NCBI RefSeq assembly: GCF_036417845.1
Contig: NC_089981.1
Span: 24,944,001-25,008,000, forward strand
Source: Apteryx mantelli
Taxonomy: Eukaryota > Chordata > Aves > Apterygiformes > Apterygidae
Direction: 5' to 3'
Length of the DNA stretch: 64,000 bases
Shown here: positions 32,611 to 47,000 of the stretch, in pieces
Numbering within the stretch: the first letter of the stretch is position 1
Layout of the letters: each line of letters starts with the position of its first letter
Translations under genes and position numbers: made by a program
Notes under the pieces: model-generated
Seen by the model: the letters and a program-made list of their open reading frames with translations, nothing else
Database searches by the model: none
What the model was told of the DNA's origin: nothing

Positions 32611-35600
32611 GCTCTGCCGCCTACCCGCCGTGCGCGGCCTCCCCTGCCTCAGTTTCCCCAGCCGCACAGCACAGGTCATACTTGGCTGCCTGCTGCGAAG
32701 CTTTTCAGTTAAACCTGCAAAGGGTCCGGCACCTCCACGGCGGGCAGCAGCCAGGACGTTGCACCAGCGGAGTGAGCTTGCCAGGCCTCAGCGTTACCTG
32801 GTCGTATCTCACAGAGCAGCAGGAGGGAACGCTTGAGCACCTCCGTGTTCCTTGGGTAGAAGATCCTGACAAATGCCAAGACATCTACATAACCACAGGA
32901 CTTTCCAGCCAGATAAGCTTTACCAAGTCTGGAAATGCAGAGCAGAGTAGGCTGGAAATACTGCAGTACAGCTACTGGAGATGCCAGCGCAGTGCTTAAT
33001 GCTGGCCTTGGAAATGCCTGAGCAAGCAACACTTGTGCATGCATTGTTGCACTTGCCTACGTTTTGACCTGAACTGTGCTTATGAAAATCCTCCTCTTTT
33101 CTTTTTTTGGGGGTATAATAATAGTCCAGCATTCTTTGTAGGTGATCTTTCTTCAAAGATCTCCTTTTTGATCTTTTCGTAGGCTAAGCAACAGTGCACC
33201 CTCTATAAATCTTAGCTTGAAAGTACATAATTTGTTTTCCCCTGCTTTTTTTTTGAAGCGGGGAGAGATGAAAAAGCTTAGGGGAATATCAGCAGCAGTT
33301 ATATCTTAACTGGTTTTTCTCTGCATCAAAATGCTTTGAACTATTCACTCGTGCTCCTGAGCACCGCCTGACCTCCGCAATGAGCGCGCTAACTCTGCTA
33401 ACGAGTTATAGCCCTTCTCCGACTTTCGGTGTTTCCTTTGTTAGTGGCTCTGATGATACTCATTTTGGGCCAAATCCGCCCGCTCTCATCAGCCAGACTG
33501 AACACTTTCAAATGTGGGCAGCCAGGACAGCTCTCGAGCTGGTCATGTTTGACTTGCCACTTGCACGCAGGGGGAAGCGGCCTAGAGACAGGGCTGGGGG
33601 CTGGCGACGGCTCGGCCTTCGCGTAACCCTGTATCGACAGGAGAGAGCGGTGGGTTGGGTGGGTTTTTGGGTTTTGGTTTTTTTCCCTTCTTTGGATGCC
33701 TGTCAGACCTGGGTGATGTGCAACATGTAGTGTTTGGGCTTCCCGTCCCTGGCCCGCAGGAGGCTGGAGGTATTCGGGACAGCTATAGGAGCATGTGGGG
33801 GAAAAAACTAGCTCTGCCTGCTATTAATGTCATGACTATAAACTGTCTGGGAAAGGTAAGATGAAGCTCCTTTCTGATACAGGTCACTGAACAAGTACTG
33901 TGTCGACTCCAGGCTTTATTTGGGATATAACGCAGCTATTTACCCGCAGGAGGAGACAGAGAATGAAGAAGCATGAATGCAGCACCTCCTTTATTTTTTT
34001 TACATATTACAGAAAACATTGCCATTTATAATGGGTTTATTAGCAGATGATTTGCAGGACTCATAAGTCAACTTCACATTCTCCCACAGTTGAAGGAGGC
34101 CTGGGGGGGGGGGGGGGGCGCAGCGACCCGTGCGCCCGGGGAAGCACCGGCGGCGAGGGGCCGGTCTGCCCCGAGCGCCAGGCCAGGGCTGCTCTGAAGG
34201 CCCCGGGCTGGGGCCTTCCAGCCCAGGTGTAGACAGACACGTGGTGTGCTCGGACTAGGCTTTGCCCCCCCTCTTTTCCAAGCACAAGGAGCCCTGGGTT
34301 TAGGAGGGCTGTGCTCCATCCCCAGCGGGATGTACAGCTTGCATAGTGCAGTTCACACTTAGAGGCTCGATTAGAAAGGCTACTTCTATCTATCTCATCT
34401 ATCTCCAAACTGGATCAAGCTAAGATGCTTCAAAAAAAAGGTGAAATGTCCAAGTGCAAGTTCATAAGGTTATGTGCTAACTCAGCGTAACTTCGGGCGG
34501 TCAGAGCTTGTCTTACATCTTAAACTCGCCTTCTGAATCACTAAGTTTGCTAGGAGCCAGCGACTTCCCTGCACCATAACTAGTCTGACCTCTTCTTAAA
34601 TGCCCTTCTCAAGTGTAAGCCTCTTCTAGGCTTCACTGTGCTGAACTGACTTCCGGAGATCTCATTCATTTGAGGAGCTCCCATCCCATAAAGAAAACGT
34701 TTAACTGAGAATGAATTTATTAAGACTCGCCTTTATTTTAAAACAGGAAAAGCTTGTTTAATAAGGGGAACGGAAACTTGCAGAGACCATTTAATTTGTT
34801 CTAGCTACTATAAATTTTAACCAGGTAGTAGCAAAAAACTCAAGCAACTGAACGTAAGGAAATTAGGCTGAAAGGCTGCCGCTCTCCTAGTTACCCCAAA
34901 CACCTTAGACAAAGTCCCACGAAGGTACCCTAATCGTGCCTCAGGACTAGCTAGTGCCCTTGCGAAAGACTTCCCTCGTATCCAGCCCCACCGCCTGACC
35001 GTCGCTGCGTGCACAATGCTTGCCATTTGTTCTGTATCAGCAAGTGCACCAGCGTGGCTCCTTCAAGGCTTTCTGCCTGGACAACTGAAGCAATTAATCA
35101 CATCACAGTCCAAATACTTGACTTCCCAAATTAATCTCACTTGGAGTGCTTCCAGATGGTTCAACTTTCCAACTCAGAACTGGAACAATTTTTTTTCTGA
35201 GAATTAGAGGCTACAAAACTGCAGATCACATCAAAACAGCGTGCCCCTACAGACCAAATTTAGTTTCCCAATCAGGTTGCTGTAAGGGTAACCACCCGAA
35301 CATGTACGCAGATGAACCCTTTTTTTGGTATCCCCTCATCACTTGTAAAACTTCCTGCTTTAATTCTTCATAGACCCCGCCAGCGTATTTGGCTTAGGGC
35401 ACAGTCTTTGGAAAACACCGAGATGAAGACTTTACCCTTTTCCAGTGTGCTTTATTCCAAGTTAATCACCCTTACCTCACTTTTCACACGCACATTCCTG
35501 CATTTACCATCCAGCCTGAACGTGCCTGGCTTTCACCTTCTAACAGACTATAGGTTCTTGATCCATTCTTTGCTGCAAGACTAGCTCAAGTACCTGTTAC

Positions 35601-36794
35601 TTTCTTTTCTTGTAAACACTTACAAAGTCTATAAATAATCATCTGAAAATAGAGAAGTCTTGAGTGTTCCTCTTTGCCATTATCAGCTAGATCTGTAATT
35701 GCAAGGGAAAGGCTAGGTTTTGACAAGATCTATTTTCTATTAGGCTGTGTCGACTGGCATTAACTCTAACCAAACCCCAGCTCAGCTTTCCCATTACTTT
35801 CCCCAGGATGAACATCTAGCTCGTCAGCTTTATCACCCCGGCATCTCGTTTGCTCTTGCTGAATCCTGGCACATTAAGCTCTCCCTATTCTGGAATTTCC
35901 CGTTTTCTCAAAACTAAAGTTAGCCGTTTGGGATTCATGCACATAAATTACTTCAGTGTGCTAATCTGCAGATGTTTATCTCTAGGTAATAGCACTCCTA
36001 TATAACCATGTAGTAGAAAGTACTTCATCATGGTGGGGGAAGCATAGCATTCAATTTCTTTTGATACAGAAACAACTGGTCAAATACCTCTATTCGATGT
36101 GTCTACCAGCACTAGGCATTTCTGTCATCATACTAGCATGTGTGCAAATGCCTCATCCTTACCCTCATCAGCTATACCTTTACACTGTTACTGGTTCTTG
36201 GTGTAGCTGCCGCTCTCCCCTTGCCCCAGGATAAACTTTTAAGGACAATTTTGACCATGACTATTCTGCCTCTTCCCCCGCCAGCCTCCCAGATCCTCCA
36301 CAACTCTCACTTACTGACCATAGTCCAATGCCTGGCTACAAAAACTTCTCTTAGCTGTAGTATCCTCCTCCTCTCCTATTATAATTTTTTAACTGAGCAA
36401 CAAGCATTTTCCAACAGCAAGGCAGTGATGTGGAGCTGGCACAAGCCCATTTGTTCAGTCTATGACAGAATAGGACAGTGTGAGGAATTATCGAACCTCT
36501 GCAGTCTTGAATAATGTTGCCCCCCCTCCCCCCACAAAGCATTGCAGGCACCTAGAAGTTAAAAAGACTGTTTACTTGCAAATTGAGCCAGTTTGTTCTG
36601 ATTTACACCAGTGAACTCCATAATGCAACTTCTACAAGGGCTACAACAAAGGAAACTAAGAGTACGCTGGCACAAGAGCCACGTAGTTATTAAGCCACAC
36701 ATCTGGCCAGCCTCTTGTTAGAAACTTCACAGTTAACTGCAGGAAGTCAGGGAATATTCATTTATCTTGGGAAGCATTATGGACCAGACAGCCA

Positions 36795-38047
36795 CCACCA
36801 TTCATGTTTCACAACTTTAATAGAATATTCTATCTATTCTGTACAAATTGAAAACACTGTATTAAGTTACAAATGTGTAAGGTAAGGCTGGAGCACTCTA
36901 CATGCCTGGTCACAGTGTTGATACAGCTGCTATTCAACTGCTGCCAGAGGTTGGCAAGGGATGTTGAAACTAGAAGTGTGTACCTGAAGTGCTGCACAAT
37001 GACAAAAGGTAGTTTCGAAGACTTCAGAGCTTTAAATAAAACAAATTGTGGAATGGAATAATTTCAGTGTTGCAAATAAGACACCAAAACTTCAGATTTA
37101 TTGAGCTGAATTTTGTTAAATTTGTGTTCATAGTGAAAGGTCCTTCCATGCTGGACACTAAGCAATAAGACTACTGGAAATTTTCTGGTTCTTTGGCTGC
37201 AACCCACTTCCATCAACAGCAACAGTTTGGCCTTTACGTTTTGATCTTCATCCAGAAGAGTTGTCATTTTGATGCAAGTTCATTTCTTCTGTCTAGACTA
37301 CTACATTGAGACCAAGTCAAATTTTTGTTTTACAAGTACCCATATTTTATGCAAAACAGGAAGAATATTTTCAAGTATATTAAAAACTATTAAAAAGCAC
37401 TAATTCTGTCAAAGTACTTACAAACATGAATAAATAAATAGAAAGATGAACAACTAAGTCTCAAATATGACACCCCCTTCAATGAAGTAAAATTACTTCA
37501 ATTCAATTGGTTTTACTGAGATAATAAATATGACATTTAAAGCTGCTCAAGCACTAGTTCAATTTGTAGGTTGCAAGAAACATTAAAAAAGGGGGGGAGG
37601 GGAACTAGCAAAAAAGTCATATTGCTCTATCTGTTTCAGCTACCATACATGTAATCCATTTACTTTAGCTTCTCAGCACATGTGCTATTCCACAATTTTC
37701 AATGTTTAACAAGAAAATGGATAATCTTCACTTGGTAGTCTGGACTATTTCCCCTACACATAGGGCACAAGGCTCTAAAGGCCTACTGACATACTTAGCT
37801 ACAGTGTACCAACGGCTGTAGAGTGTGCTTTATTTAAACCTCATATTTCCCAAATGCATTGAAGTTGCCACTGTACATGTTAAGCAAAAAAGAAAAGTTA
37901 GTGAAAATCATGCATTTTAAAACAAATTAATTTTAAGCATTGTTAATAAGATTGTGCTGCAGCGATGGAATATCCTGAACTGCAGGCCAGGTATCCAAAT
38001 ATTTGTTACAAGTTGTTCAAATATCACTTTGAAGTGGTATTTCCTTA
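36795..38047 (-). terminator. NAP1L4: NAP1L4 3' UTR with candidate polyadenylation signals
   Basis: The 3' UTR starts after TAA at 38048. Minus-strand signals are AATAAA at 37834-37829 and 37102-37097, and ATTAAA at 36821-36816. The last is followed by GTTGT and GGTGGTGGCTGTCTGG, a good GT-rich downstream element, so it is the favoured distal end (3' UTR of about 1.25 kb). The two upstream signals could give shorter forms. Confidence 0.6.
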
Positions 38048-38086
38048 TTACTGTTGTTTGCATTCAGCAGGTTGGCTGGAATCTTT
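38048..38086 (-). CDS. NAP1L4: NAP1L4 exon 15, terminal coding exon
   Basis: It starts at 38086 after acceptor TTTAAACAG. It encodes KDSSQPAECKQQ and stops with TAA (38050-38048). The matching human isoform ends similarly in SQPAECKQQ. The final CKQQ resembles a prenylation box, as discussed for NAP1 proteins. Confidence 0.92.
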   Translation of the reverse strand, partial: KDSSQPAECKQQ

Positions 38087-41000
38087 CTGTTTAAAAGGAA
38101 AAAGAGACAAAAAACCCACTGGTTAAAAATTGAAATGGCATACAAAGTGATTCAACAAACAAGAGAACTCAACTATGCAGTTTTTAACTAGCCAGAGATA
38201 TGATTAACACATTCAAGGAGACAAAAAAGCTACATAAATACTCGGTAAATCACAAAGGTCTGAACTGCAGGCTTTCCCCCCCTCCCCCCCCAACTGCTTA
38301 ATACCTCATAGCTTTTTTTTTTTTTAAATCTACATTTAATCTACATCTCTAAATTCTATCAAATAGGCCAAGGTCCAAAATAAATGAGTGAACCATCTCC
38401 TACTCCCCTCAACTAAAAGCTCAGTTTGACTTTCAGTTCCTAATAAACACTTTTGCAATAAACTGTCACCTCCTCATCAACATTGAGGAGGGAGGAAGGC
38501 TGGGAGGTCAGGCTGCTTATTCTGCAGGAAATTTAAGTTTTTACTCAGAAGTCTTGCCCTTGTTACTGAAGGTGATAAAGATGTAACTAATGGGTTGGCT
38601 TCTTCTAGGTTCTGCCTCACTAGCAGGTAACTATTCAACAGTTTAACACTGGTCAAGAAGTCCCTATGCTAATCTGAGTATGCAAAAGTAGAAAGACCTT
38701 CATTACAAAGCAAAACAACCTCCCCTTTGGCAAAAGGAAGTGTATTTGGAAAAGAGAATAACTACTCAAACAGCTAACAACTTCAGGTTTTACACTGCAC
38801 CTCTTTTGTTGTAAAACAGGGTTCTTAGAAAGCAAAAGAATTTATTCAATGTTCTTCCCATTTGCTTCTCCCTCTACCCCAGTTATTACAGTTTATTATA
38901 AATCAAATATCAATTACAGAAAACTGCTCAATTCTAGTAAAAGAAAAACAGTGCTATAAAACATGGCACCCTGGACGTCACTGACCACAAAACTTTTTTT
39001 GGTAACTATCCTAAAGAAGAGCTATAAAATTGTAAAAGCAGCAAGCATTTAAGTGTTCACTATGCATCAAGTGAACAATGGCTAAAACAAGCCTAGTATT
39101 TCATGTACAGTGAAGCAGAACAGGTCTAACTAAGCTTCCTTATCACAAAATTTGCCCTTGATTACTTGTACTAAGTCCAAACTATTTTTAAATATTTCAA
39201 GTTTATTTTCATTTCTCCCTTCCTGACCTAGGCTGCTTTAGGGTTACAGCGGTCACTGTCATTCTCATTAGAAGTCTGAATTACAGGCAAATTCTCTCCT
39301 TTGCATAGATATGCCAAAGGCTTTCCAGAATTCTTCCTTGTGGTTTTCCTCCCCCAGCACATCTTGTTAACTCCAACTTCGTAATTTCTTATCTGCTTGG
39401 ATTTCCAGATAACACTGAAGTGAACCGATTTTCACTGATTTGGGCCTAAATACAGCAGGAATTCCCTCTTCAGTAGAGGGATGTGTTTACACAAAACAAA
39501 ATTAGTATTCTCTCTAAAAAGGAAAGAGAGAGATCTGTCACTGCTAAGAGCTGTATGCTAGCCATTTTGATTAGATGCAGGCAAAAAACCCTAACATTTT
39601 TCTCAAAATGTTTTTCAGAAACATGCATTTTTTCTTACAATTTTTTTACAGCAACACAAGTACTCAGCATTTCTTCCCCCACACATATTCTGGGTAAGAA
39701 GAGCCATAATCAAACAGAAAACAAATTGTTTATAAACTATTTAAAGACTTTCCATCTCCTTCCTTCCTATTCACCTGTTATGTTTATTACATGCATTTAG
39801 GTTGGCCACTGCAACTGTTTACTATATTTTCTAATAAACTTCATTGTCTATTCTTTATACTTGTCTTTAGTTCTGTAAACATTTAGATCATTTTATTGCA
39901 TATAGATCTGTATCCTGTAAAAACTGAGTCAGAAATTATAAAGTTCCTTCTTAAGCATCTTTCAGTGTTAATGACTACTCAGACAAAAATGGATACTTTA
40001 AGAGACCCTCAGATATGAGAAAAAATAGCAGTAGTTCATACTTATTTTTAGCTTACAGTTGAGGGCTATCTTGACCATATATACCACGTGTTTAAGTGGG
40101 CATAAGTAACAAGGCAATACCTCAGACTTGGGTTCCAGCATAATCAATATTCTTCTACCATTTCAGAAACACAGCACTAGTATTACGCTTCAAAACTAGG
40201 GCTCTTAAGAGCAAGACAGCCCTTGAGCTCTAAATTGGCCTTCAGTTACCTGTCAGTCCCACACAGAGCACCCCAGTCTAATCCTGAGATGACAACAGTA
40301 CAGGTGAATGACCACACACAGTTTTCTTCAAGTTGCAACTGCCCTATTAGGCACACGTAAGTCGGAAATTATCTTTGGCCTATAAAGCTTCCTGCAGGAT
40401 CAGAGAAGCAGGCTCCAAACTGCGTGACAGAGATTACATCCATACTCCATCATGCAAGGCAGTTTGAGCTTGCTCTTCCCACAGTGTCTGTGGGTTGACA
40501 TTTGGTCAGCGACCGCTACTGTAGCGGTCAGATTTATTGGCCTCAGACAGACCCTATGCTATTTACTCTCCCATTCTAGCTAGATTTCTCATTATGCTGT
40601 ATTCTCCTAAACTAACTTCCCAGTATATCCTAGAAATGGTGGTGAAGTGTGTCAGCCAGGGATGAAAGAAAAAAAGACAAAAGAGAAGAGACAGAGAGAG
40701 AGAGAGAGAAACTCAGAGTTGAGGAGTCATATCCTTAGGTTTAGCATCAAACTAGGTTTGCTATCACTACGACAGGACTGCTGCTATGGAGACAAGTAAG
40801 AATCCCTTTTGTTCTAGGGAGATCCTCTATAGTGGTTATGAGCAACAGCTTCACATAAAAAGTGGCAGGATTTTTAAGTCTTTAAAGCAAGTATTCCATA
40901 ACATTTACCACCTCCTTGCTTTTTCAAATCTCATTTCATGAAGCTTCTGTTACACAAGAATCCCACCTGTGTAAGCAGCCTTGCAGGCACAGGCAGCCCA

Positions 41001-44000
41001 TCAAGTTCTCTTTGGGACTCTACATTTGATTCCCAAGCAGACTTGGTTGCCAACAACAGTGGGATCAATGCAAACAGTAGGCATTAAAGCTGATGTCCAG
41101 TCAAGCAGAGAAGGAAGAAAGCCTTTCAGTTATTTGAAACCTTTTCCATGAAATAGTCAAAATAGGAGTATCAAAGCTGAACAGTATCTCTGTTCATTTC
41201 CTAATCTACATTCTTAAGAGAAAGCAAGGATATCAAATATACACATGGGAAGTAAATTTGAAGCTAAGCAGAGCTAGTAAGCATGAACTACATCTACAAA
41301 CAGAGAAAGTGCTGCAAAGGTTCTGAAAATGAATTTGCTGCTAACAGACCCTTCCATCACTACTACTTAAAAGACACACCAGGCACTTTGAAGCATGAGT
41401 AGTCTCTCCCTACAGCACAGATTTTTAGTTCTTAATTCAAAATACTGTTCTACAGTACTCTTGCAACTATTTCTTCATTTGAGCATAGAATCGGTAATTG
41501 TGAAGTAAAGGCAGTTAAACGAACAGGGCACTCAAGCACATGGAAAAGTATACCAGACAAAGCAAGCTACATTTTCTTGGTATCTTCTGAAGCTTCTTTA
41601 GATCATCTGACTGCTTAGCCTTCCAAAGCCACAACTTTTAGATAGCACAGCTTAAGCCCTTTGTACAGATGATACTGACCTGGTTCTCACTTAACAACTC
41701 AAGTATACTTCAAACTGACAAGAGTGCAAGGAAGGAAGGAGGAAAACTTTTCAAAGCAAAAAAAAACCCAAAAAACCCAAAACAAAAACCCGCAAGTGTT
41801 GATATTTACGTAGTGAATGAAGTACAGCAATAGAAAAGGCGGTAACATGGAAGTGACCAAAATGGCAAAATTGGATTTAGAAACCAAAGAACAGTTATTT
41901 TTGCTGCACATGAAAAGAAAAGCTATTCTAGAAATAAGGAAAGCAGGGGGCGAGGAGAGGGGGGAGGAATAGGGCTAAAGGACAGAAATGAACACTAGAA
42001 GCAACAAAAGATGAGTTTAGGGGCATAAGCTATATAAGGCAAAACCAGAATTCTAAGTTTACTTGAAAAAAAAGCCAGTGGCTGACAATTTACAACCGTG
42101 AGAAGGAAAGACAGCTGTGTAACAGATTGCAGCAGGATGATATATAAGCTGTCCTGACAAATGGATGTTCTACTATTCCAGATGAATAAACAATATGTGT
42201 ACGCTGAGGCAGGGTGGCTGGCCTTTCAAAGCATATCAGATTGGAAATAACAAAAACACTGCTCAATTTTGAGTTGAAGAAATGCAAAGGGCATTATCTA
42301 TGCGGAGAGGTAAAGAGTTGGAAGGAGTACAGTTTCCCATAAATAACTAAAGAAACAAAGATACAAGCCTAAGACACAGCAGAAAAAAGTCTGTTGCAGG
42401 CAGAGAGCATTCTCTATGATGCATGGGAAGAAAGGAAGGGGAAAGAAGACAAGATACAACAGAAGCAACTTTTTAAATAAATTAAATAAAGGCAATAGAT
42501 GAGCAGGCGAGCAAAACCTGTTCAGAATCATGAGCATTCAAGTAAGGGCCTCTTAGAGTGACTAACTGCCTTTGTCAGGCAGTGTAAATAAAGAGAATGG
42601 GGGAAAAGACACACCAAATAAGTCAATGACTTACAAGAGTTTTAAGAGGAATGAAGGAGACACTTAAAACAACTTACAAGTACAGTAGAAACAGTTAAGA
42701 GGTGCAACATCAAATCAGGAACAAGAAAAATCTGAGAAATCTCAGTATCCTTTATCATCTGTATAAAATGCAGTTTGACTGCTACAAAGATAAAGCAAAA
42801 GTTGTGCCAGGAAGGCAAAGAGGTCATTCTGATAAAAATCTATTCTAAATTATACAATTTAAAGGCATTGGTGTCTCTATTTTTTTTGTATTTCTGAGCT
42901 ACTAATAAAACCTAAACCCTGAAGTCCCCACTCCCCCATTTCTTTTCCCCATACAGGAGAAGACTAGAAAACAAAACACACTGCATGGCTGCAAATGGGA
43001 ATCTTGGAATTTAGGTATGAATGGAATTCCACCTTACCTAGAAATGTATGAATGATAAACAGACTTAAATTACACCTAAATGGGAAAAAATTGAAAGGAA
43101 CTGTCAGCATGAATGAAAAGTGAAATGTACAAAATAATACAGGAGGCAACACCCACAACCTTCCAAGATACCTTAAGATTCTATCTACAGAATACTAGTT
43201 TTCATACTTCTTCCTTTAAGAGGATCTTTGATATTTAGTAGAAATACTCCGACTCAGAACTAACATTTTTCTCAGCTGTCCCACCTTTTCCCTTTACATT
43301 TTGATCCTTTAGAACAGTCAGAATATTGCTTCTGCTGCTCTAATCCTGTTTGATCAAACTTCCCACGAGACAGAGACTTCTTTTAGTATACAGTATTTCC
43401 CATTAAGAAACACAAGCTCAATCCTTGACATGGTGACAAAAAAGCATTTGCTAGCAATATGATTTATATAAACCCGCTAGTAGTCTTATAATAGCTTAAC
43501 GTCACTCTGACATTCATCCAAAAATCAAGCAGTTATGCACACCTTTCATTTTTTTCATCTGTGCCATTAGACAAATTAAAAGGTGATGTCTTAAGAACTA
43601 AAAGAATGCAAGTATGTCACCACTGTTCTAGCTTTACTAAACATAAGTATGAACTTTATGCTGACTGAATGATTGAAAAATACCTACCAGAAGGAACACA
43701 AACCCATATCAAGACTGAATTTTAAACCAGATCTTGTGAGGTTTAAAATTCAAAGCTGTGGACTAGCTTTTTGACTTCTAGCTGACCACGGACATCTGAA
43801 ATCTAACCTGCTGCCATTAAGACAACTAAAAAGAACAATTTTAATTAAAAAAAAAAGTCTACTTAAGGCTTGTCAGACTAATTTTAAGTTGAAGTCTGGA
43901 CACAGAATAATATTCCTAAAAAGATAAAAAATAACACCCAAAACAATATATGGAGATACCATCATGAAGTAAAGACACACAGTTAGGATTTTTTTTTTTC

Positions 44001-47000
44001 CTCCTTGAGGCAGACTGGGAGACAAACATTTTCTTAATTTCCCTGAATATTAACTTTTAAGAGCAATCTGAGTACTGAGGAAGATACAAAAAAACCCCAC
44101 ACAAAACATTGCTGTGGTCAGGAGTTAACACCCTTTATATTTTATTAACCTTTTTATAAACTATTATAATCTTAATTATAATGCTCATAATTATAACCTG
44201 TATTATGCTAATATATAATAAATATGCCTAAGCAAAGAAAAAAATCCTTACCTTAGGATCACTCTCTGCATCTTCCTCTTCCTCTCCCTCCTCTTCCCCC
44301 TCCAGCTCCTATGACAAAATAGAGATAAACTAACAGAAATTAAAACAGGTTAAAATGCAGCTTTTTGTAATGGAAGAAGAAAAAAAAAAAAGCACAAAAT
44401 ATCTAATGGTATTATCATTGCATTTCAATGCTTTTCAGCTGTCAACATTAAAACTACCTGGGCTGGATTAAAAGAACCCAACATCTTTAAAATCTTAAAG
44501 CAAGATCTTTAAAAGAAAACTTGAAATGCAGATTTAAAACATTTGGTGAGGTTTAAGGCAACCCTCCTACATAAATTGCTGCAGTCTCCTAGCAATTTTT
44601 AAAGTCCTCTCTCTGCAGTATCACTGGTAGTAAGTATACTTGCCTAACTTTCTTCTTTGTTTTGACCTCCTTCCAAAGACTTTGTTTATTTGGATTTCTA
44701 TGGACAGGCTATGTATTCCTGCACATGATTTTTGTGGTATTTCTACACTCTGTTGTACACATGCCTGTATGCAAGTACTAACATTTGGCACTGGAGACAG
44801 ATTTAAAGTTACATGTATATTTCGGTCAAGATGCAGCTTAAAAGAAGTTTAGCCACTCAACCGCTGTAAGCCCAGAATTCCGTACTGCAGCTTGCAAAGG
44901 GAGAGAAGAGACGGCACAAAGGCTGCCAGCTCACAGAAAACCACCAGCTTGGTAACTTCTGATGCACTCCACTCTGGTGGCTTTGACTAGTCAGGTATGC
45001 ACCTTTAACTGACCAGCAAGAATAGACTAAAAGAAGCAATATAAAAATGCAGTTACCCGTCATGGATATTGACTTATCCTCAGGTGTGATATCATTTAGT
45101 AGTTTTGTGAAAGGAATTTCATGCTACACTTGTGTTCATACAGCACTGCAGTAAGCAGACCAGAGTTCTTGCTATACTCGAACTTTCAGCCTAAATTAAG
45201 CCCTTAATATTAGCAGTTGCTCCCCTTCCCCTTTTTAGTTCACCTTTAGCAAGGACCATGCTTCAAGCTTATGACAATTAAAAGCTAACAGCTGAATTCC
45301 ACTATTACCAAAATAACAGATATTTAAAAGATAAGATTGGAGGATCTTCTCATGAAGCATTCAAGGGAAGAGTTTATTTCTAAATTAATTTTGACATGTC
45401 AGAAAGTAGCTTTCGAAATACTAGAAAACTGAATATTCTTATAGAAAGTAACTGTATCAAGAGGAAAAACAAACATAGCTTTTATAACTCATGAACATTA
45501 CGCTCTTGAAAAGAGCTATCGTACACAGAACCATATATGAACAACTGTTTTCTGCTGCATATAGAACTACTTCAGGAACTTGAATAGTTTAGTAATTAAC
45601 CATCTATAAAAGATATAGTATGTGTCTCACCTCCTCTTCACCTTCTTCACCTTCTTCGAACTAAAAAGCAAAACCAAAATTTTAGCTTCGCTAGTATTTG
45701 CATAAAGTCTTCTGCAGTTAATAAATCTAGCACATTCAAGCATAGTACCTGAAACTAAGCCACTTCCAGAAGCAAAGACTAACAACTCAGTTGCTTATCT
45801 CTTTCCCATTCCCAAGTAATTATGAATCTCTTTGGGTTTTTCGTTACTCTCAAGGAATTATTATTATATACTAGTCTAATCAGAAAAGTAAGATAATGTT
45901 TCTATGTACAGGGTGTTTTATAAAAAATACTGATAGCATACATACGTTATCATCATCTTCTATAGCTTCCCCAGTGAAATAAAGCACAGCACGAGGGACT
46001 ATCCTTTCACGGAAGAAGTGACCAATTTCAAAATCTGCTGCTAAGGTAAACTCTGAATCTTCATCCTGTAAAGCAAGTCAATTTGATTTTACCACTAAAT
46101 ATATAACATGCTACAGAGGAGCAAACAAAAGCATTTCAAAGTTACAGATTTGAGAAACACTTCACTGTCATTAACATCTACTTTTAGATCACTTGCACTT
46201 TACAGTATACTGAACTCTAACAATTAAAAAAAAATATTGGAAGTCTAAAACCGATTGGGGAAATCAGGTTTTCCTGATATACTTCAAGGTTTTTCAACTG
46301 TTCACATACAGGCTACTGAAACATATTCTATTAAAAAGGCTCATATAGACTTTGCTTGTTTTTACACCTGATGTTAGCTTTAGATTACTTTGTGGGAAGT
46401 CTGTTACCAGCCATATAGGAGAGTTGAGTGCTAGAGAAAATAATGACCTTTTCCCAACACTGATTATTATAGAGACGTTTTATTGTGTCAGCAAGATTTA
46501 TAATAGCAAAATGTCACAGGATTACTGAGAGAAGTCAGTACCTTTTGTTTTATCAAGATTAACCTCAACCCTCACAAAAGCAAAAATAATCATAAAAATA
46601 CACAATCTCTTGATAAAAGATTCTGAAACGTACAGAGACGTTTGGCAAAAAAATACAGCAAAGCAATCATGCAATTTTGTAAGTGTAAACTCACCAATGA
46701 CTCTCCATCACCAGATACTACAAAGAGAAAAGACAGTAAATTCAAGAACAGTTTATATAGTCTAGCCCACCTATTCAAGATGGCAAATACAGTATAAAGA
46801 CCTTTTCACACCAGAAAACATTGGGATTATACAGCCTTCAAGAGCTAACTATTAGAGCTTTAAATACAATTCAGATTCATCTCAAGTCTAACTCACAGGA
46901 ATTGAGCTTTCAAGTCAACACATCATACTTGCAAGAATTAAGTCCTGCAGTAAGAACACCAAAGCTACCATTCTGATGACCCAAGTTTTTACACAGGAAG

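Larger units (their letters stand above)
26171..36790. other. Intergenic region between NAP1L4 3' end and PHLDA2 promoter
   Basis: About 10.6 kb with no recognisable gene. It is GC-rich to about 33 kb and then shifts to AT-rich DNA. It is dominated by simple repeats, listed separately, and by long homopolymers (T22 at 29521-29542, T21 at 30656-30676, C15 at 30798-30812, G16 at 34103-34118). CpG is locally high at about 27,860-28,140. It could contain enhancers of PHLDA2, but none can be assigned. Confidence 0.75.
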
